Source of the DNA: Zoogloea sp.
Lineage (GTDB): Bacteria > Pseudomonadota > Gammaproteobacteria > Burkholderiales > Rhodocyclaceae
DNA: 64,000 nt
NCBI RefSeq assembly: GCF_023150065.1
Contig: NZ_JAKLLN010000005.1
Coordinates: 1-64,000 of the forward strand
Reading direction: 5' to 3'
Shown here: one piece after another, positions 29,949 through 36,570 of the stretch
How the letters are laid out: each line of letters begins with the position of its first letter
Numbering within the stretch: position 1 is the first letter of the stretch
The notes under the pieces: model-generated
Databases searched by the model: none
The model's input: only the letters and a program-made list of their open reading frames with translations
What the model was told of the DNA's origin: nothing
Program-made: the position numbers and the translations under genes

Positions 29949-30056
29949 GGCGGATTTCTTCGATAATTTTTTTGTATACAAAGATTTAGTGAGTTACGGC
30001 AGCTTGGGCGACAGTCGTGTAAGACACCAGAGGCGTCAGATGTCGTCTACTTCACG
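29949..30056 (+). promoter_or_regulatory. Putative attI and integron promoter region
   Basis: This lies between the intI remnant and the first GTTAGGC core, where attI, Pc and P-intI are expected. It contains a perfect 12-bp palindrome, TTTGTATACAAA (29971-29982). A 12-bp inverted repeat, GTAGACGACATC at about 29936 and GATGTCGTCTAC at about 30040, brackets the region. The right copy abuts the recombination core CTTCACGTTAGGC. No confident -35/-10 for Pc. Confidence 0.65.
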
Positions 30057-30071
30057 TTAGGCATCAGCAAA

Positions 30072-30515
30072 ATGCAACGCGTCGTTGATCTGGAGCTCTG
30101 GTCGTTACCAAAGACACCTCTGCTTGAAGGCAAGGCCGTGGCTCAAGCATGTCGCTTGGCCACAAATGTGTCGCCTGAGATCGTTCTCGGTTTGAGTTTC
30201 GTGCCAGATGAAAAAGACATAACGAACCTCGACTTGATTTTTGCAGAGAATCCCTTGATAGAAATCGCATTCAAGAGCTTCTGCCGTGAGCAAGGCCTTG
30301 CAAGCGAGCCAAGCAACACGAATTCGGCGGCACGTTTCATAGCGTCCTCAGAAGGTCAACTTTTGGCTTGGTTGCACTTTCCGGCAGAGCCTGCGGGCAA
30401 AAGCATGGCGCTTTCTGTCTGCCGTTGGGCGGCAAACTCTGGTTATGTCATTCGTTCAGGTCAGAGTGAACACGCCCTCTCGGAATCAGAGGTTGAAGCG
30501 CTATGGGAAGGCTGA
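30072..30515 (+). CDS. Cassette 1 hypothetical protein
   Basis: A 147-residue soluble protein of unknown family, 15 bases after the attI/cassette junction. No signal peptide or membrane segment. Mixed alpha/beta text with three cysteines (AQACRL, KSFCRE, LSVCRWAANSGYV). The stop codon is followed immediately by the R'' box of attC1. As first cassette it would be the best expressed from an integron promoter, if that still works. Confidence 0.75.
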   Translation: MQRVVDLELWSLPKTPLLEGKAVAQACRLATNVSPEIVLGLSFVPDEKDITNLDLIFAENPLIEIAFKSFCREQGLASEPSNTNSAARFIASSEGQLLAWLHFPAEPAGKSMALSVCRWAANSGYVIRSGQSEHALSESEVEALWEG

Positions 30516-30573
30516 TGCCAACATTTCACTCCACGCGACAGCCTTCGGCGGCGCGTGAATTCAGGCGTTAGGC
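30516..30573 (+). other. attC site 1
   Basis: R'' TGCCAAC and R' GTTAGGC frame a stem built on CACGCG/CGCGTG. Length 58 bp. Confidence 0.8.
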
Positions 30574-30580
30574 GCCATCA

Positions 30581-31099
30581 ATGATTCCCAATCTCCCGAT
30601 TGCCACTGACAACATCTATAAGTTCGCATGCTTGTTCGGCCTTGCAATCATCATTGCTTCAATACTCTCCTTCGTTAGCGTCTATTCCTCAACGCTCGAT
30701 AGAAAGGTGGCACTTAGCGAGGTAGTTATTTCTCTTGAAGCCAAGGAGCAACTAACAAAGGCTGAAGAAAACACTCTCGAACTGAACAAGAAGCTTGTTG
30801 AAGTCGCACAGAGAAATGAACGCTTCGCTCAAAGCATCATTGGCGGTGCTTTTGCAGTTGGGTTATTGCTCAGCATTTACGGTGCATATCATTGGCACAC
30901 CAAGATTCAGGCTCGTGATGACTTGCTCGCAACTTTGCAGATTGAAAGAATTCGAGCCGAGATCGCTAAGCTGCAACTTGATACGAATCGACTCAATAGC
31001 TCTGCGGGTGAGCAGACTGAACAGCAAGTAGTCGCTAAGAAAAATAACGTCCGGGTTCAACAGGAAAATGAAACAAAAACTACAGAACATATCGCCTAA
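30581..31099 (+). CDS. Cassette 2 membrane protein with coiled coils
   Basis: A 172-residue protein with two membrane segments (FACLFGLAIIIASILSFVSV near residue 15 and IIGGAFAVGLLLSIYGAYHW near residue 87). Between them (ALSEVVISLEAKEQLTKAEE on) and after them (ATLQIERIRAEIAKLQLDTN) are charged, heptad-like helices that should form coiled coils. No family recognised. The TAA stop is inside the R'' box GCCTAAC of attC2. Confidence 0.75.
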   Translation: MIPNLPIATDNIYKFACLFGLAIIIASILSFVSVYSSTLDRKVALSEVVISLEAKEQLTKAEENTLELNKKLVEVAQRNERFAQSIIGGAFAVGLLLSIYGAYHWHTKIQARDDLLATLQIERIRAEIAKLQLDTNRLNSSAGEQTEQQVVAKKNNVRVQQENETKTTEHIA

Positions 31100-31183
31100 C
31101 ACTGCGGTCAAGGCCGCTCCCTTCGGTCGCTGGGCGCTGCGCGATAAACCGCCGCGCAGCGCCCCTTACCAACAACGTTGGGC
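31094..31183 (+). other. attC site 2
   Basis: R'' GCCTAAC to R' GTTGGGC, 90 bp. GCGCTGCGCG and CGCGCAGCGC form a perfect 10-bp stem. Confidence 0.88.
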
Positions 31184-31196
31184 CTAATACTTAGCG

Positions 31197-31649
31197 ATGG
31201 ATGCTCAAGACCCTCGTCTCCGTGAAATCTGGCTCCAAAAGGTGGTGCCGGTTGTATATCGCCAAGTCCGCCCAGAGCCAGTACTGCTGCGTATTCCTTA
31301 TGCGCAGAACAACTTTGAGTGGGTTCGTGGCGAGAAGCGCCACAAGCCTGACTGGAACGCAAAGTTCAAGTGTTGGGAAACGCCCGTTTCTTGGTTCGAT
31401 GAACTCATCGAGCGAACGCTTCGGAAGTTCGGGAAGGTCTACGTCATTCAGCTCTTTAAAGAACATCAGAAGTGCGCGCCGGCCTGTTGGAATGCAAAAG
31501 GCTTTCATTGTGAGTGCTCTTGCATGGGAGCCAACCACGGATCGGGCCATCCCGGTGGTCGGTGGCATGAGGTTTCAGAGACGTTTGCCTTTCAATGGGG
31601 GGCGCGCAAGTACTCATGCCGGCTTATCACTGCCGATGCTGCCCGTTAG
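31197..31649 (+). CDS. Cassette 3 cysteine/histidine-rich hypothetical protein
   Basis: A 150-residue protein. The N-terminal half reads PEPVLLRIPYAQNNFEWVRG and KPDWNAKFKCWETPVSWFDE, resembling DUF5710-type 'cooked substrate' modules only loosely. The C-terminal half has a tight cysteine/histidine group, CAPACWNAKGFHCECSCMGA with NHGSGHPGGRWHEV after it, that could bind a metal. I have seen this C-terminal pattern only in proteins of unknown function. An overlapping +1-frame ORF in the track (31201-31740) is its shadow. Confidence 0.75.
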   Translation: MDAQDPRLREIWLQKVVPVVYRQVRPEPVLLRIPYAQNNFEWVRGEKRHKPDWNAKFKCWETPVSWFDELIERTLRKFGKVYVIQLFKEHQKCAPACWNAKGFHCECSCMGANHGSGHPGGRWHEVSETFAFQWGARKYSCRLITADAAR

Positions 31650-31718
31650 GCCCAACCCATCATTCCACCGGACCTTGCGCATAGATCCGCGCAAGGCCGG
31701 TGAATTCAAATGTTATGC
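31650..31718 (+). other. attC site 3
   Basis: R'' GCCCAAC to R' GTTATGC, 69 bp. The stem pairs CCGGACCTTGCGC with GCGCAAGGCCGG and leaves one extra base on one strand, as attC sites do. The R' box departs from GTTRRRY at one position. Confidence 0.85.
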
Positions 31719-32290
31719 CTCAAGGAGCCTCTGTGGCTAATATCCCAACATACAAGGCGCTTCAGAAGTGCTATGACGCAAAATCCGCTGAAGTAAAAAG
31801 TCATTTCGGCCATCTTCCCCAGTTAATCGCTGACGGCCTCCCGTATGAAATTGCAATCGCGTACGTTTTCCTGAAAATTGAACAAGCTCAAAACAGAGCA
31901 CTATATGGCGGGGTCGTTAAGGTCCATCGCTGTAATGCGGAGTTCGCAAGGCGTTTGATGAATTTTCAACACCTAACCCGAGATGGGTTCAAAGAGCTCT
32001 ACAAAAATGTATTCGGCCGCGCTCTTCCAAAAGCAACAGCAGATTTAATGGCTGATGCGGAAAGTTCTCGCGACAAAGTTATTCACGGCAAGGATGTAAC
32101 GGATAGTGAGCTTCGTGGAGCTATTGCTGATGTCCTAGCTTATGCTGAGGCCTTCAATTCGGAAGTTAACGACGTTGCAGGCTTTAAACCGCTAGGCAAC
32201 ATGCGCGGCTTTAAGGGACGCGCCGAACCTCTCGACACACGTACTAGCAAATGGTTAATGCGAGGGCTTGGCTTTGGCGTTAAGGCATAA
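31715..32290 (+). CDS. Cassette 4 HEPN-like protein
   Basis: A 191-residue helical protein. Its ATG (31715) lies inside the R' core GTTATGC of the preceding attC, so recombination would place the start codon. AESSRDKVIHGKDVTDSELR contains R-x4-H, the ribonuclease motif of HEPN domains, set in a helix pair as expected. The C-terminus (GFKGRAEPLDTRTSKWLMRG) is a conserved-looking tail that I have seen on HEPN cassette proteins. RNase toxin or RNA-linked defence is inferred; no antitoxin partner is in the same cassette. The stop overlaps R'' of attC4. The track start at 31700 is a GTG. Confidence 0.7.
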   Translation: MPQGASVANIPTYKALQKCYDAKSAEVKSHFGHLPQLIADGLPYEIAIAYVFLKIEQAQNRALYGGVVKVHRCNAEFARRLMNFQHLTRDGFKELYKNVFGRALPKATADLMADAESSRDKVIHGKDVTDSELRGAIADVLAYAEAFNSEVNDVAGFKPLGNMRGFKGRAEPLDTRTSKWLMRGLGFGVKA

Positions 32291-32380
32291 CACTGCAGTC
32301 GAGAGGGACAGCCAACAAGCTGCGCTTGTTCGTCCCCTCCGCGCTTCGCGCTCCGGCTGCCCCTCACTTCCACGTTGGGC
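32285..32380 (+). other. attC site 4
   Basis: R'' GCATAAC to R' GTTGGGC, 96 bp. CAACAAGC and GCTTGTTC/G with the flanking GGGAC and GTCCC make a long imperfect stem. Confidence 0.83.
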
Positions 32381-32404
32381 GCCGCAAATTATGCTTGTCG
32401 CAGT

Positions 32405-32785
32405 ATGGGGAGTAAATTAGTGAATATCGTGCGCCATGCAGTTACGTTAAGTGTCGCCACCCTGGCTCTGGCCATGGCCGGTTGCGCCATTACAAAGGAA
32501 ACCCACATGCCAGATGGGAGCAAGGGTTACAGCATTAGTTGTGACGGCGCGGCGGTAGGAATTAACGTATGTTTTGAAAAAGCAGGTGATCTTTGCGGCG
32601 CCTCTGGTTATGACCTCGTTACTCGAGAAGGTCAAATTATTCCTTTCGGGGTTAGCTCCGCAAGTGTATATGGAACGCCATCACAAATTCAGGGCCAGAG
32701 TTTTGCAACTTATGGTTCATTCAATAGTAAGAGCATAATGATTAGGTGCCGTAACCGGACATCCGGCAGTGTCCCAGAAAATTAG
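32405..32785 (+). CDS. Cassette 5 small lipoprotein
   Basis: A 126-residue protein. The ATG at 32405 gives a lipoprotein signal: TLSVATLALAMAGC with lipobox LAMAGC and the lipidated Cys near residue 26. The mature part has four further cysteines (ISCDGAAVGINVCFEKAGDLC and IRCRNR), likely two disulfides. The +2 residue after Cys is Ile, so outer-membrane sorting is expected. Family not recognised. The TTG start offered by the track is inside attC4. Confidence 0.72.
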   Translation: MGSKLVNIVRHAVTLSVATLALAMAGCAITKETHMPDGSKGYSISCDGAAVGINVCFEKAGDLCGASGYDLVTREGQIIPFGVSSASVYGTPSQIQGQSFATYGSFNSKSIMIRCRNRTSGSVPEN

Positions 32786-32793
32786 AACATCAT

Positions 32794-32863
32794 GCCCAAC
32801 CCATCACTCCACGGGACGCTGCGCGATGAAGCCGAGCATCGCCCGTGAATTCAGATGTTGGGC
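32794..32863 (+). other. attC site 5
   Basis: R'' GCCCAAC to R' GTTGGGC, exact complements of each other, 70 bp, with an ACGGG/CCCGT-based stem. Confidence 0.85.
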
Positions 32864-32881
32864 GTTTATCAAGGAGACACA

Positions 32882-33556
32882 ATGAAAAGGGTTTCATGTT
32901 CTGTTGCAACCATATTCATGGTTGCTATTCTCTTGGCCGGATGCGCCTCTGAGAGAGTGATTTCCCCCAACATATCCGGCTCATCACGCACCGGTCTCAT
33001 AGTCTCTCCCGCAATTCTTGGTGCCGTATACGACGGACGGGCCTCGCAAGAACCGAATGATGCAGCGGCCATCCTTCAAGGCGACCTGAGTCGCATTTAT
33101 GGTACGTCTATTGAGTGGACGGACTATTTCGCAAAAACGCCTGCCGGTCGAGTCTCCGCACGAATCCGAATTGTTACGCTAGGCTCCTCTTTCGGAAATC
33201 GCTTGGTATCTTCAGTAGCCTTCGCAAATGCGGTCGGTTCTGCACAGGCAAGCGCAACAGGCCCTTGGGGCCCTGTTGTTGGTTCTGTATCATCCGAGCA
33301 GTCGGTTCTCGCCGGCTCATTTTCAGGCGAGGGTTGGTGGAATGGAGCTGCGTGGGTTGACTTGGAAGTGCAAGACAATCGAGGGAAAAAGCCAGTTGCA
33401 TTCACAGTGCCTATTGTCGCAGAGCATCGTGAGTCAAATATGTGGGGCTACGCATCGGGAGATAAAGCAGCAAAGGTGGCATGGGATCGCGTCGGAATTC
33501 AACTTACTAGGGCTTTGGATGCAATCGCTCGCACAGTCCGCGACCAACAGCCATGA
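32882..33556 (+). CDS. Cassette 6 lipoprotein
   Basis: A 224-residue protein starting MKRVSCSVATIFMVAILLAG with lipobox LLAGC. The ATG at 32882 has AAGGAGACACA in front, the best ribosome site in the array. The mature part includes RVSARIRIVTLGSSFGNRLV and GEGWWNGAAWVDLEVQDNRG, beta-rich, and ends in an amphipathic helix. Resembles curli-assembly or peptidoglycan-binding lipoproteins only in general layout; no family is claimed. Second lipoprotein in the array. Confidence 0.75.
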   Translation: MKRVSCSVATIFMVAILLAGCASERVISPNISGSSRTGLIVSPAILGAVYDGRASQEPNDAAAILQGDLSRIYGTSIEWTDYFAKTPAGRVSARIRIVTLGSSFGNRLVSSVAFANAVGSAQASATGPWGPVVGSVSSEQSVLAGSFSGEGWWNGAAWVDLEVQDNRGKKPVAFTVPIVAEHRESNMWGYASGDKAAKVAWDRVGIQLTRALDAIARTVRDQQP

Positions 33557-33609
33557 GAAAGCACGCTGCGCGATAAAGCCGCGCAGCGCCGGTTAGCTTC
33601 ACGTTAGGT
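33541..33609 (+). other. attC site 6
   Basis: R' GTTAGGT is clear and GCTGCGCG/CGCGCAGC forms the stem. The R'' box (GACCAAC) is imperfect and overlaps the end of the preceding ORF. Confidence 0.7.
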
Positions 33610-33617
33610 GTCATCAA

Positions 33618-34310
33618 ATGGCCGCCCCAGTTTTCGAGCTAATTGACAACTCCACATTTCGGTTTGGAGAGCGAGTCGTCTCCGGCCATTTCAGCGATCT
33701 GCCGTTTCACGGAAAGTACCGCTATGTGGTGGAGGGAACGTCGGATGAGCGAGCTCGAATTCCCCAGCAGTTATTTTTTCACGACTTTATAGATATTCGC
33801 CCTGCAGATCTTCCGAACGGCATTTCTATTACCCTGCAACGCCCAAGGTCTGAATTTCGGCAGGTCAATTTTGCGGAGATCAAGAAGGTTGATGACCAAT
33901 CTGTACTTGTCATCATCCTGTGCTTTGACTACGTGGACTGGCATCTTCCTATCAACCTTCAGCTCTTTTCCGAGCGCTACCGTGACTCACTTCTGCGCCA
34001 AGTCGACAGCGCGGTTGAGGCTCACATCGACCAAGCCGATTTTGGCCTATTTATCAATTGCTCAATTTCGGTTGCGTCCGACGTCACGTTTCTTGCCGCT
34101 TACCGAAAGGCCGATAGCCAGATACTCGCAACCTACCGAAAGTGTCTTGAAGATCTCTACAAGACGCAGCCAGCCAAAAATGAGACAAAGCCGGCCAAAA
34201 CTGATGATTCTGAGGGGGCGAAGTGGTGGTTCCGTTATGTAATCGTTCCCGTTGTAGGCAGCGGCGCCGTTGCAGCAATCGCTGCGGGATTAATGGCCTT
34301 TGTGAAATGA
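33618..34310 (+). CDS. Cassette 7 tail-anchored hypothetical protein
   Basis: A 230-residue protein, mostly soluble, with one C-terminal membrane segment (YVIVPVVGSGAVAAIAAGLM) followed by only four residues, so it is probably tail-anchored in the inner membrane with its bulk in the cytoplasm. A Lys/Pro-rich linker (TQPAKNETKPAKTDDSEGAK) precedes it. The N-terminal half is beta-rich. No family recognised. Confidence 0.72.
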   Translation: MAAPVFELIDNSTFRFGERVVSGHFSDLPFHGKYRYVVEGTSDERARIPQQLFFHDFIDIRPADLPNGISITLQRPRSEFRQVNFAEIKKVDDQSVLVIILCFDYVDWHLPINLQLFSERYRDSLLRQVDSAVEAHIDQADFGLFINCSISVASDVTFLAAYRKADSQILATYRKCLEDLYKTQPAKNETKPAKTDDSEGAKWWFRYVIVPVVGSGAVAAIAAGLMAFVK

Positions 34311-34314
34311 TGGT

Positions 34315-34383
34315 GCCTAACCTTTCGGCGCACACCGGCCTTGCGCGAAAAGCCGCGCAAGGCCGGTAATCTCCACGTTAGCT
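34315..34383 (+). other. attC site 7
   Basis: R'' GCCTAAC to R' GTTAGCT, 69 bp. ACCGGCCTTGCGCG pairs perfectly with CGCGCAAGGCCGGT around AAAAGC. Confidence 0.88.
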
Positions 34384-34387
34384 GTCC

Positions 34388-35011
34388 ATGGAATCATCAC
34401 TCAAACCAAACCCGAACGGATTTGCAGTTGACCCGTTTGGCTACAGCGCGCTCGCATGGCACAAGTGGGGATTGCTGGCGTGTGCAAATGGCTTCGACAT
34501 AGACATATCCAAGCCGCCAACTGTCGCTGATCTGAAGAATCCAGTTCTTTGGCTATGTCACGCCGATGCGCTAACTGAAGCAGCTATCTGCTTGGTAAAG
34601 AATTCGCCGAATTTTGACAACACATCTCCAGATTTAAGGACGATCTGTCATAGTCAATATCACGCAGTAGCGTTGATGCTAGTCGGCTATAGTCTTGAGG
34701 TCTGTTTGAAGGCCATGGTCTTGATCAAACTTGGACTAGATGAATTCATACGGCAAGAAAGGAGCTATTTTCACCACCGGCTAGAAGAACTAGCTGATTT
34801 CATTCCGGACCTTAATGAGAAGGAGTTGGCGATCTTGAAATGCCTTTCTCACTTTGTTGTTTGGGCCGGTCGTTATCCGGACCCAGGCTCAAAGCGCATG
34901 AGCGATGCAGTGGATGTATTTGAAATATCTGAACAACACAAGATAAATGCCAAAGACCTTTTCTATCTGGCTGCAAAGGTAAGCCAGCATGTCAAGACAG
35001 TTGTTGACTAG
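34388..35011 (+). CDS. Cassette 8 HEPN-like protein
   Basis: A 207-residue helical protein. QYHAVALMLVGYSLEVCLKA is the helix found in many HEPN and AbiV-like proteins (G-Y-x-L-E-x-x-L-K), and RSYFHHRLEELADFIPDL carries an R-x4-H downstream, as in HEPN ribonucleases. It starts only 5 bases after the attC7 core. Together with cassette 4 it makes two unrelated-looking HEPN candidates in one array. Family call is from motif only. Confidence 0.68.
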   Translation: MESSLKPNPNGFAVDPFGYSALAWHKWGLLACANGFDIDISKPPTVADLKNPVLWLCHADALTEAAICLVKNSPNFDNTSPDLRTICHSQYHAVALMLVGYSLEVCLKAMVLIKLGLDEFIRQERSYFHHRLEELADFIPDLNEKELAILKCLSHFVVWAGRYPDPGSKRMSDAVDVFEISEQHKINAKDLFYLAAKVSQHVKTVVD

Positions 35012-35080
35012 ACAGCTAGTCCATCACTCCACTGGGCCTGCGCGAAAAGCCGCGCAGGCCCGAGAAATGAAACGTTAGAC
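35012..35080 (+). other. attC site 8 (last)
   Basis: R' GTTAGAC at 35074 and an 11-bp perfect stem GGGCCTGCGCG/CGCGCAGGCCC. The R'' side (AGCTAGT) is worn. No further attC was found to the right. Confidence 0.78.
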
Positions 35081-35257
35081 GGAAAGTTCATGTATCCATG
35101 GGCGTGCCAACCAAGAAACAGCTCTTTCGTTGTGGACCGCCGACGGCGAGGTTGTCTGCCCGGTTGCTCGGGGTGCAGCTATGCTCATGTGGTCTTTGCT
35201 CCTTCACTCTTCGTCAAAGGCTCTCGGGCAAAGCCAGCATAGGGGAGAAAACGAGCT

Positions 35258-35581
35258 ATGAACCTTCTTTTCGTCTGTAGTGAGAACCGGCTGCGGAGCC
35301 CGACTGCTGAGGAGGTGTTCTCCAAGTACCCTGGCGTCAGTACCATCGGTGCGGGCACCAATGCAGATGCAGAAACAACCGTCTCCGGGGATCTCATTGA
35401 GTGGGCCGATGTGGTCCTGGTGATGGAGAAAAGTCACAGGAACAAGATTTCAAAGAAGTACAAAGAGCAGCTAAAGGGGAAGCGGCTGGTATGCCTGGAT
35501 ATTCCGGACATATACGCACGCATGGACCCAGATCTGGTGAAATTGCTCGAAGCCAGGGTCAAGAGATATGTTCGTTTCTGA
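35258..35581 (+). CDS. Low-molecular-weight protein tyrosine phosphatase-like protein
   Basis: A 107-residue protein that starts MNLLFVCSENRLRSPTAEEV. CSENRLRS is the C-x5-R-S phosphate loop of low-molecular-weight tyrosine phosphatases, and CLDIPDIYARMDPDL supplies the conserved aspartate region (D-x-P). It is shorter than the classical 150-residue enzymes, as is usual for this compact subfamily. GGGGAGAAAACGAGCT precedes the ATG. It is outside the attC array. The 177 bases between attC8 and this gene contain only a poor ORF (35098) and no feature I can support. Confidence 0.78.
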   Translation: MNLLFVCSENRLRSPTAEEVFSKYPGVSTIGAGTNADAETTVSGDLIEWADVVLVMEKSHRNKISKKYKEQLKGKRLVCLDIPDIYARMDPDLVKLLEARVKRYVRF

Positions 35582-35696
35582 ATGGGCGAAAGTAAGCAGG
35601 CGTCCCAGGTGACACCCACGAAACCGCAGCCTTTTGTCTGCGCTTGCGCTTCAACCTCCGGCGCCAAGACCCCAACCCCACGCAGCATTGCGAACA

Positions 35697-36140
35697 ATGT
35701 CAGAAGCCCGGATTCATTGCGATAGTTGCGGGAAGACACTTCCAAACCCTCAGGCTGTTTGTCCAGCTTGCGATGCGCAGCTGGAGCGCGAGTTGAAGAC
35801 CTCCGCAAGTGGCAAACACCTGTGCCCCGTGTGCTCGCAGGGATTCGACAGACCCATCTTTGAACTCTGGCCGCGCGGAGCAAAGTGGTACACCCCAAGG
35901 CAGATGAAGCCGACCTGCCCGCACTGTAAGGCGTTCTTGCTGGATCGGAGAAATCCCCCCCTTCCTGCAAAGCTCATCTGGCTGTTTGCAGGCGTCACCG
36001 TAGTGGGCTACCTGGCGGTTCCGTCGCGTTATGAAGAGCCGGTCTTGGGCGTCATGCTGGCAATCTATGCTGTGGGTTCGTGGCGCTTTCGCGGGATCCG
36101 TGTCAATGACCGAGAGCGCTATGGCAGGGGTGAGGCCTGA
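35697..36140 (+). CDS. Zinc-ribbon membrane protein
   Basis: A 147-residue protein. It begins with a zinc ribbon (IHCDSCGKTLPNPQAVCPAC, C-x2-C...C-x2-C), has two more CxxC pairs (LCPVCS, TCPHCK), and ends with two membrane helices (LIWLFAGVTVVGYLAVPSRY and VLGVMLAIYAVGSWRF). The ATG at 35697 is preferred because the track start adds a low-complexity Pro-rich stretch. Function unknown. Confidence 0.62.
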   Translation: MSEARIHCDSCGKTLPNPQAVCPACDAQLERELKTSASGKHLCPVCSQGFDRPIFELWPRGAKWYTPRQMKPTCPHCKAFLLDRRNPPLPAKLIWLFAGVTVVGYLAVPSRYEEPVLGVMLAIYAVGSWRFRGIRVNDRERYGRGEA

Positions 36141-36213
36141 CCCTCCAATGAAGCCCCCGTCAAGCAGCCTTGTCCCAATCACCGGCCGTCAGGCCGGTTT
36201 TCCTTGATCCGAC

Positions 36214-36570
36214 TCACCCCTGCTGAAACTCAAACAACCCCGGGGCCCCTTCCTTGTACACCCGCAACCACATCAACGTAGCCGGCACCAGGGCCCGGAT
36301 TGCGAACCACAGGGCTTCGTCGTGGGTTGCCGGATCGGCGTTGAGTTGTTCAGGAAGGGCGCGCCAGGTGTTCCAGTCGAGTTCGGCGAACTGCTGGCGC
36401 TGGGCGTCGGGGAGGTCGGCGAGGTTGGTGGCCATGACGCCCACCAGGCGGGCCATTTCGGCGCGGGCCAGGCGGGAGCGGCGGAAGGTGGCTTCGTCCA
36501 TGTCTTCGGCCAGCACCAGGGCGTCGGTGCCGGCGTTGACGATGTTGGCGAGGAGGGCGGCGATGATCAT
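36214..36570 (-). CDS. Hypothetical protein, last gene of the nifV-fix operon
   Basis: A 118-residue helical protein (MIIAALLANIVNAGTDALVL start; RLARAEMARLVGVMATNLAD; ends MWLRVYKEGAPGLFEFQQG). Its ATG overlaps the TGA of the TPR gene (ATGA), so it is translated by coupling. The much longer track ORF is a frame extension. No cysteine, no signal peptide, no family known to me. Operon position says nitrogen-fixation accessory, with no further evidence. Confidence 0.7.
   Translation of the reverse strand: MIIAALLANIVNAGTDALVLAEDMDEATFRRSRLARAEMARLVGVMATNLADLPDAQRQQFAELDWNTWRALPEQLNADPATHDEALWFAIRALVPATLMWLRVYKEGAPGLFEFQQG

Larger units (their letters stand above)
30057..35080 (+). mobile_element. 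Integron gene-cassette array, eight cassettes, no working integrase
   Basis: Eight ORFs, all on the plus strand, are each followed by an attC hairpin ending in a GTTRRRY-type core. Cut points (G^TT) fall at 30056, 30567, 31177, 31712, 32374, 32857, 33603, 34377 and 35074, giving cassettes of about 480-775 bp. The base composition is clearly less GC-rich than both flanks and codon use is unlike the neighbours. With intI decayed this is functionally a cluster of attC sites lacking an integrase. It sits just beyond the end of the nif-fix operon. Confidence 0.93.

Noticed and set aside
31201-31740. 179-aa ORF overlapping cassette 3
   Set aside because: Out of frame with cassette 3, runs through attC3, and its composition is that of a shadow frame.
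35098-35280. 60-aa ORF after attC8
   Set aside because: No ribosome site or recognisable domain, and it overlaps the better-supported phosphatase start.
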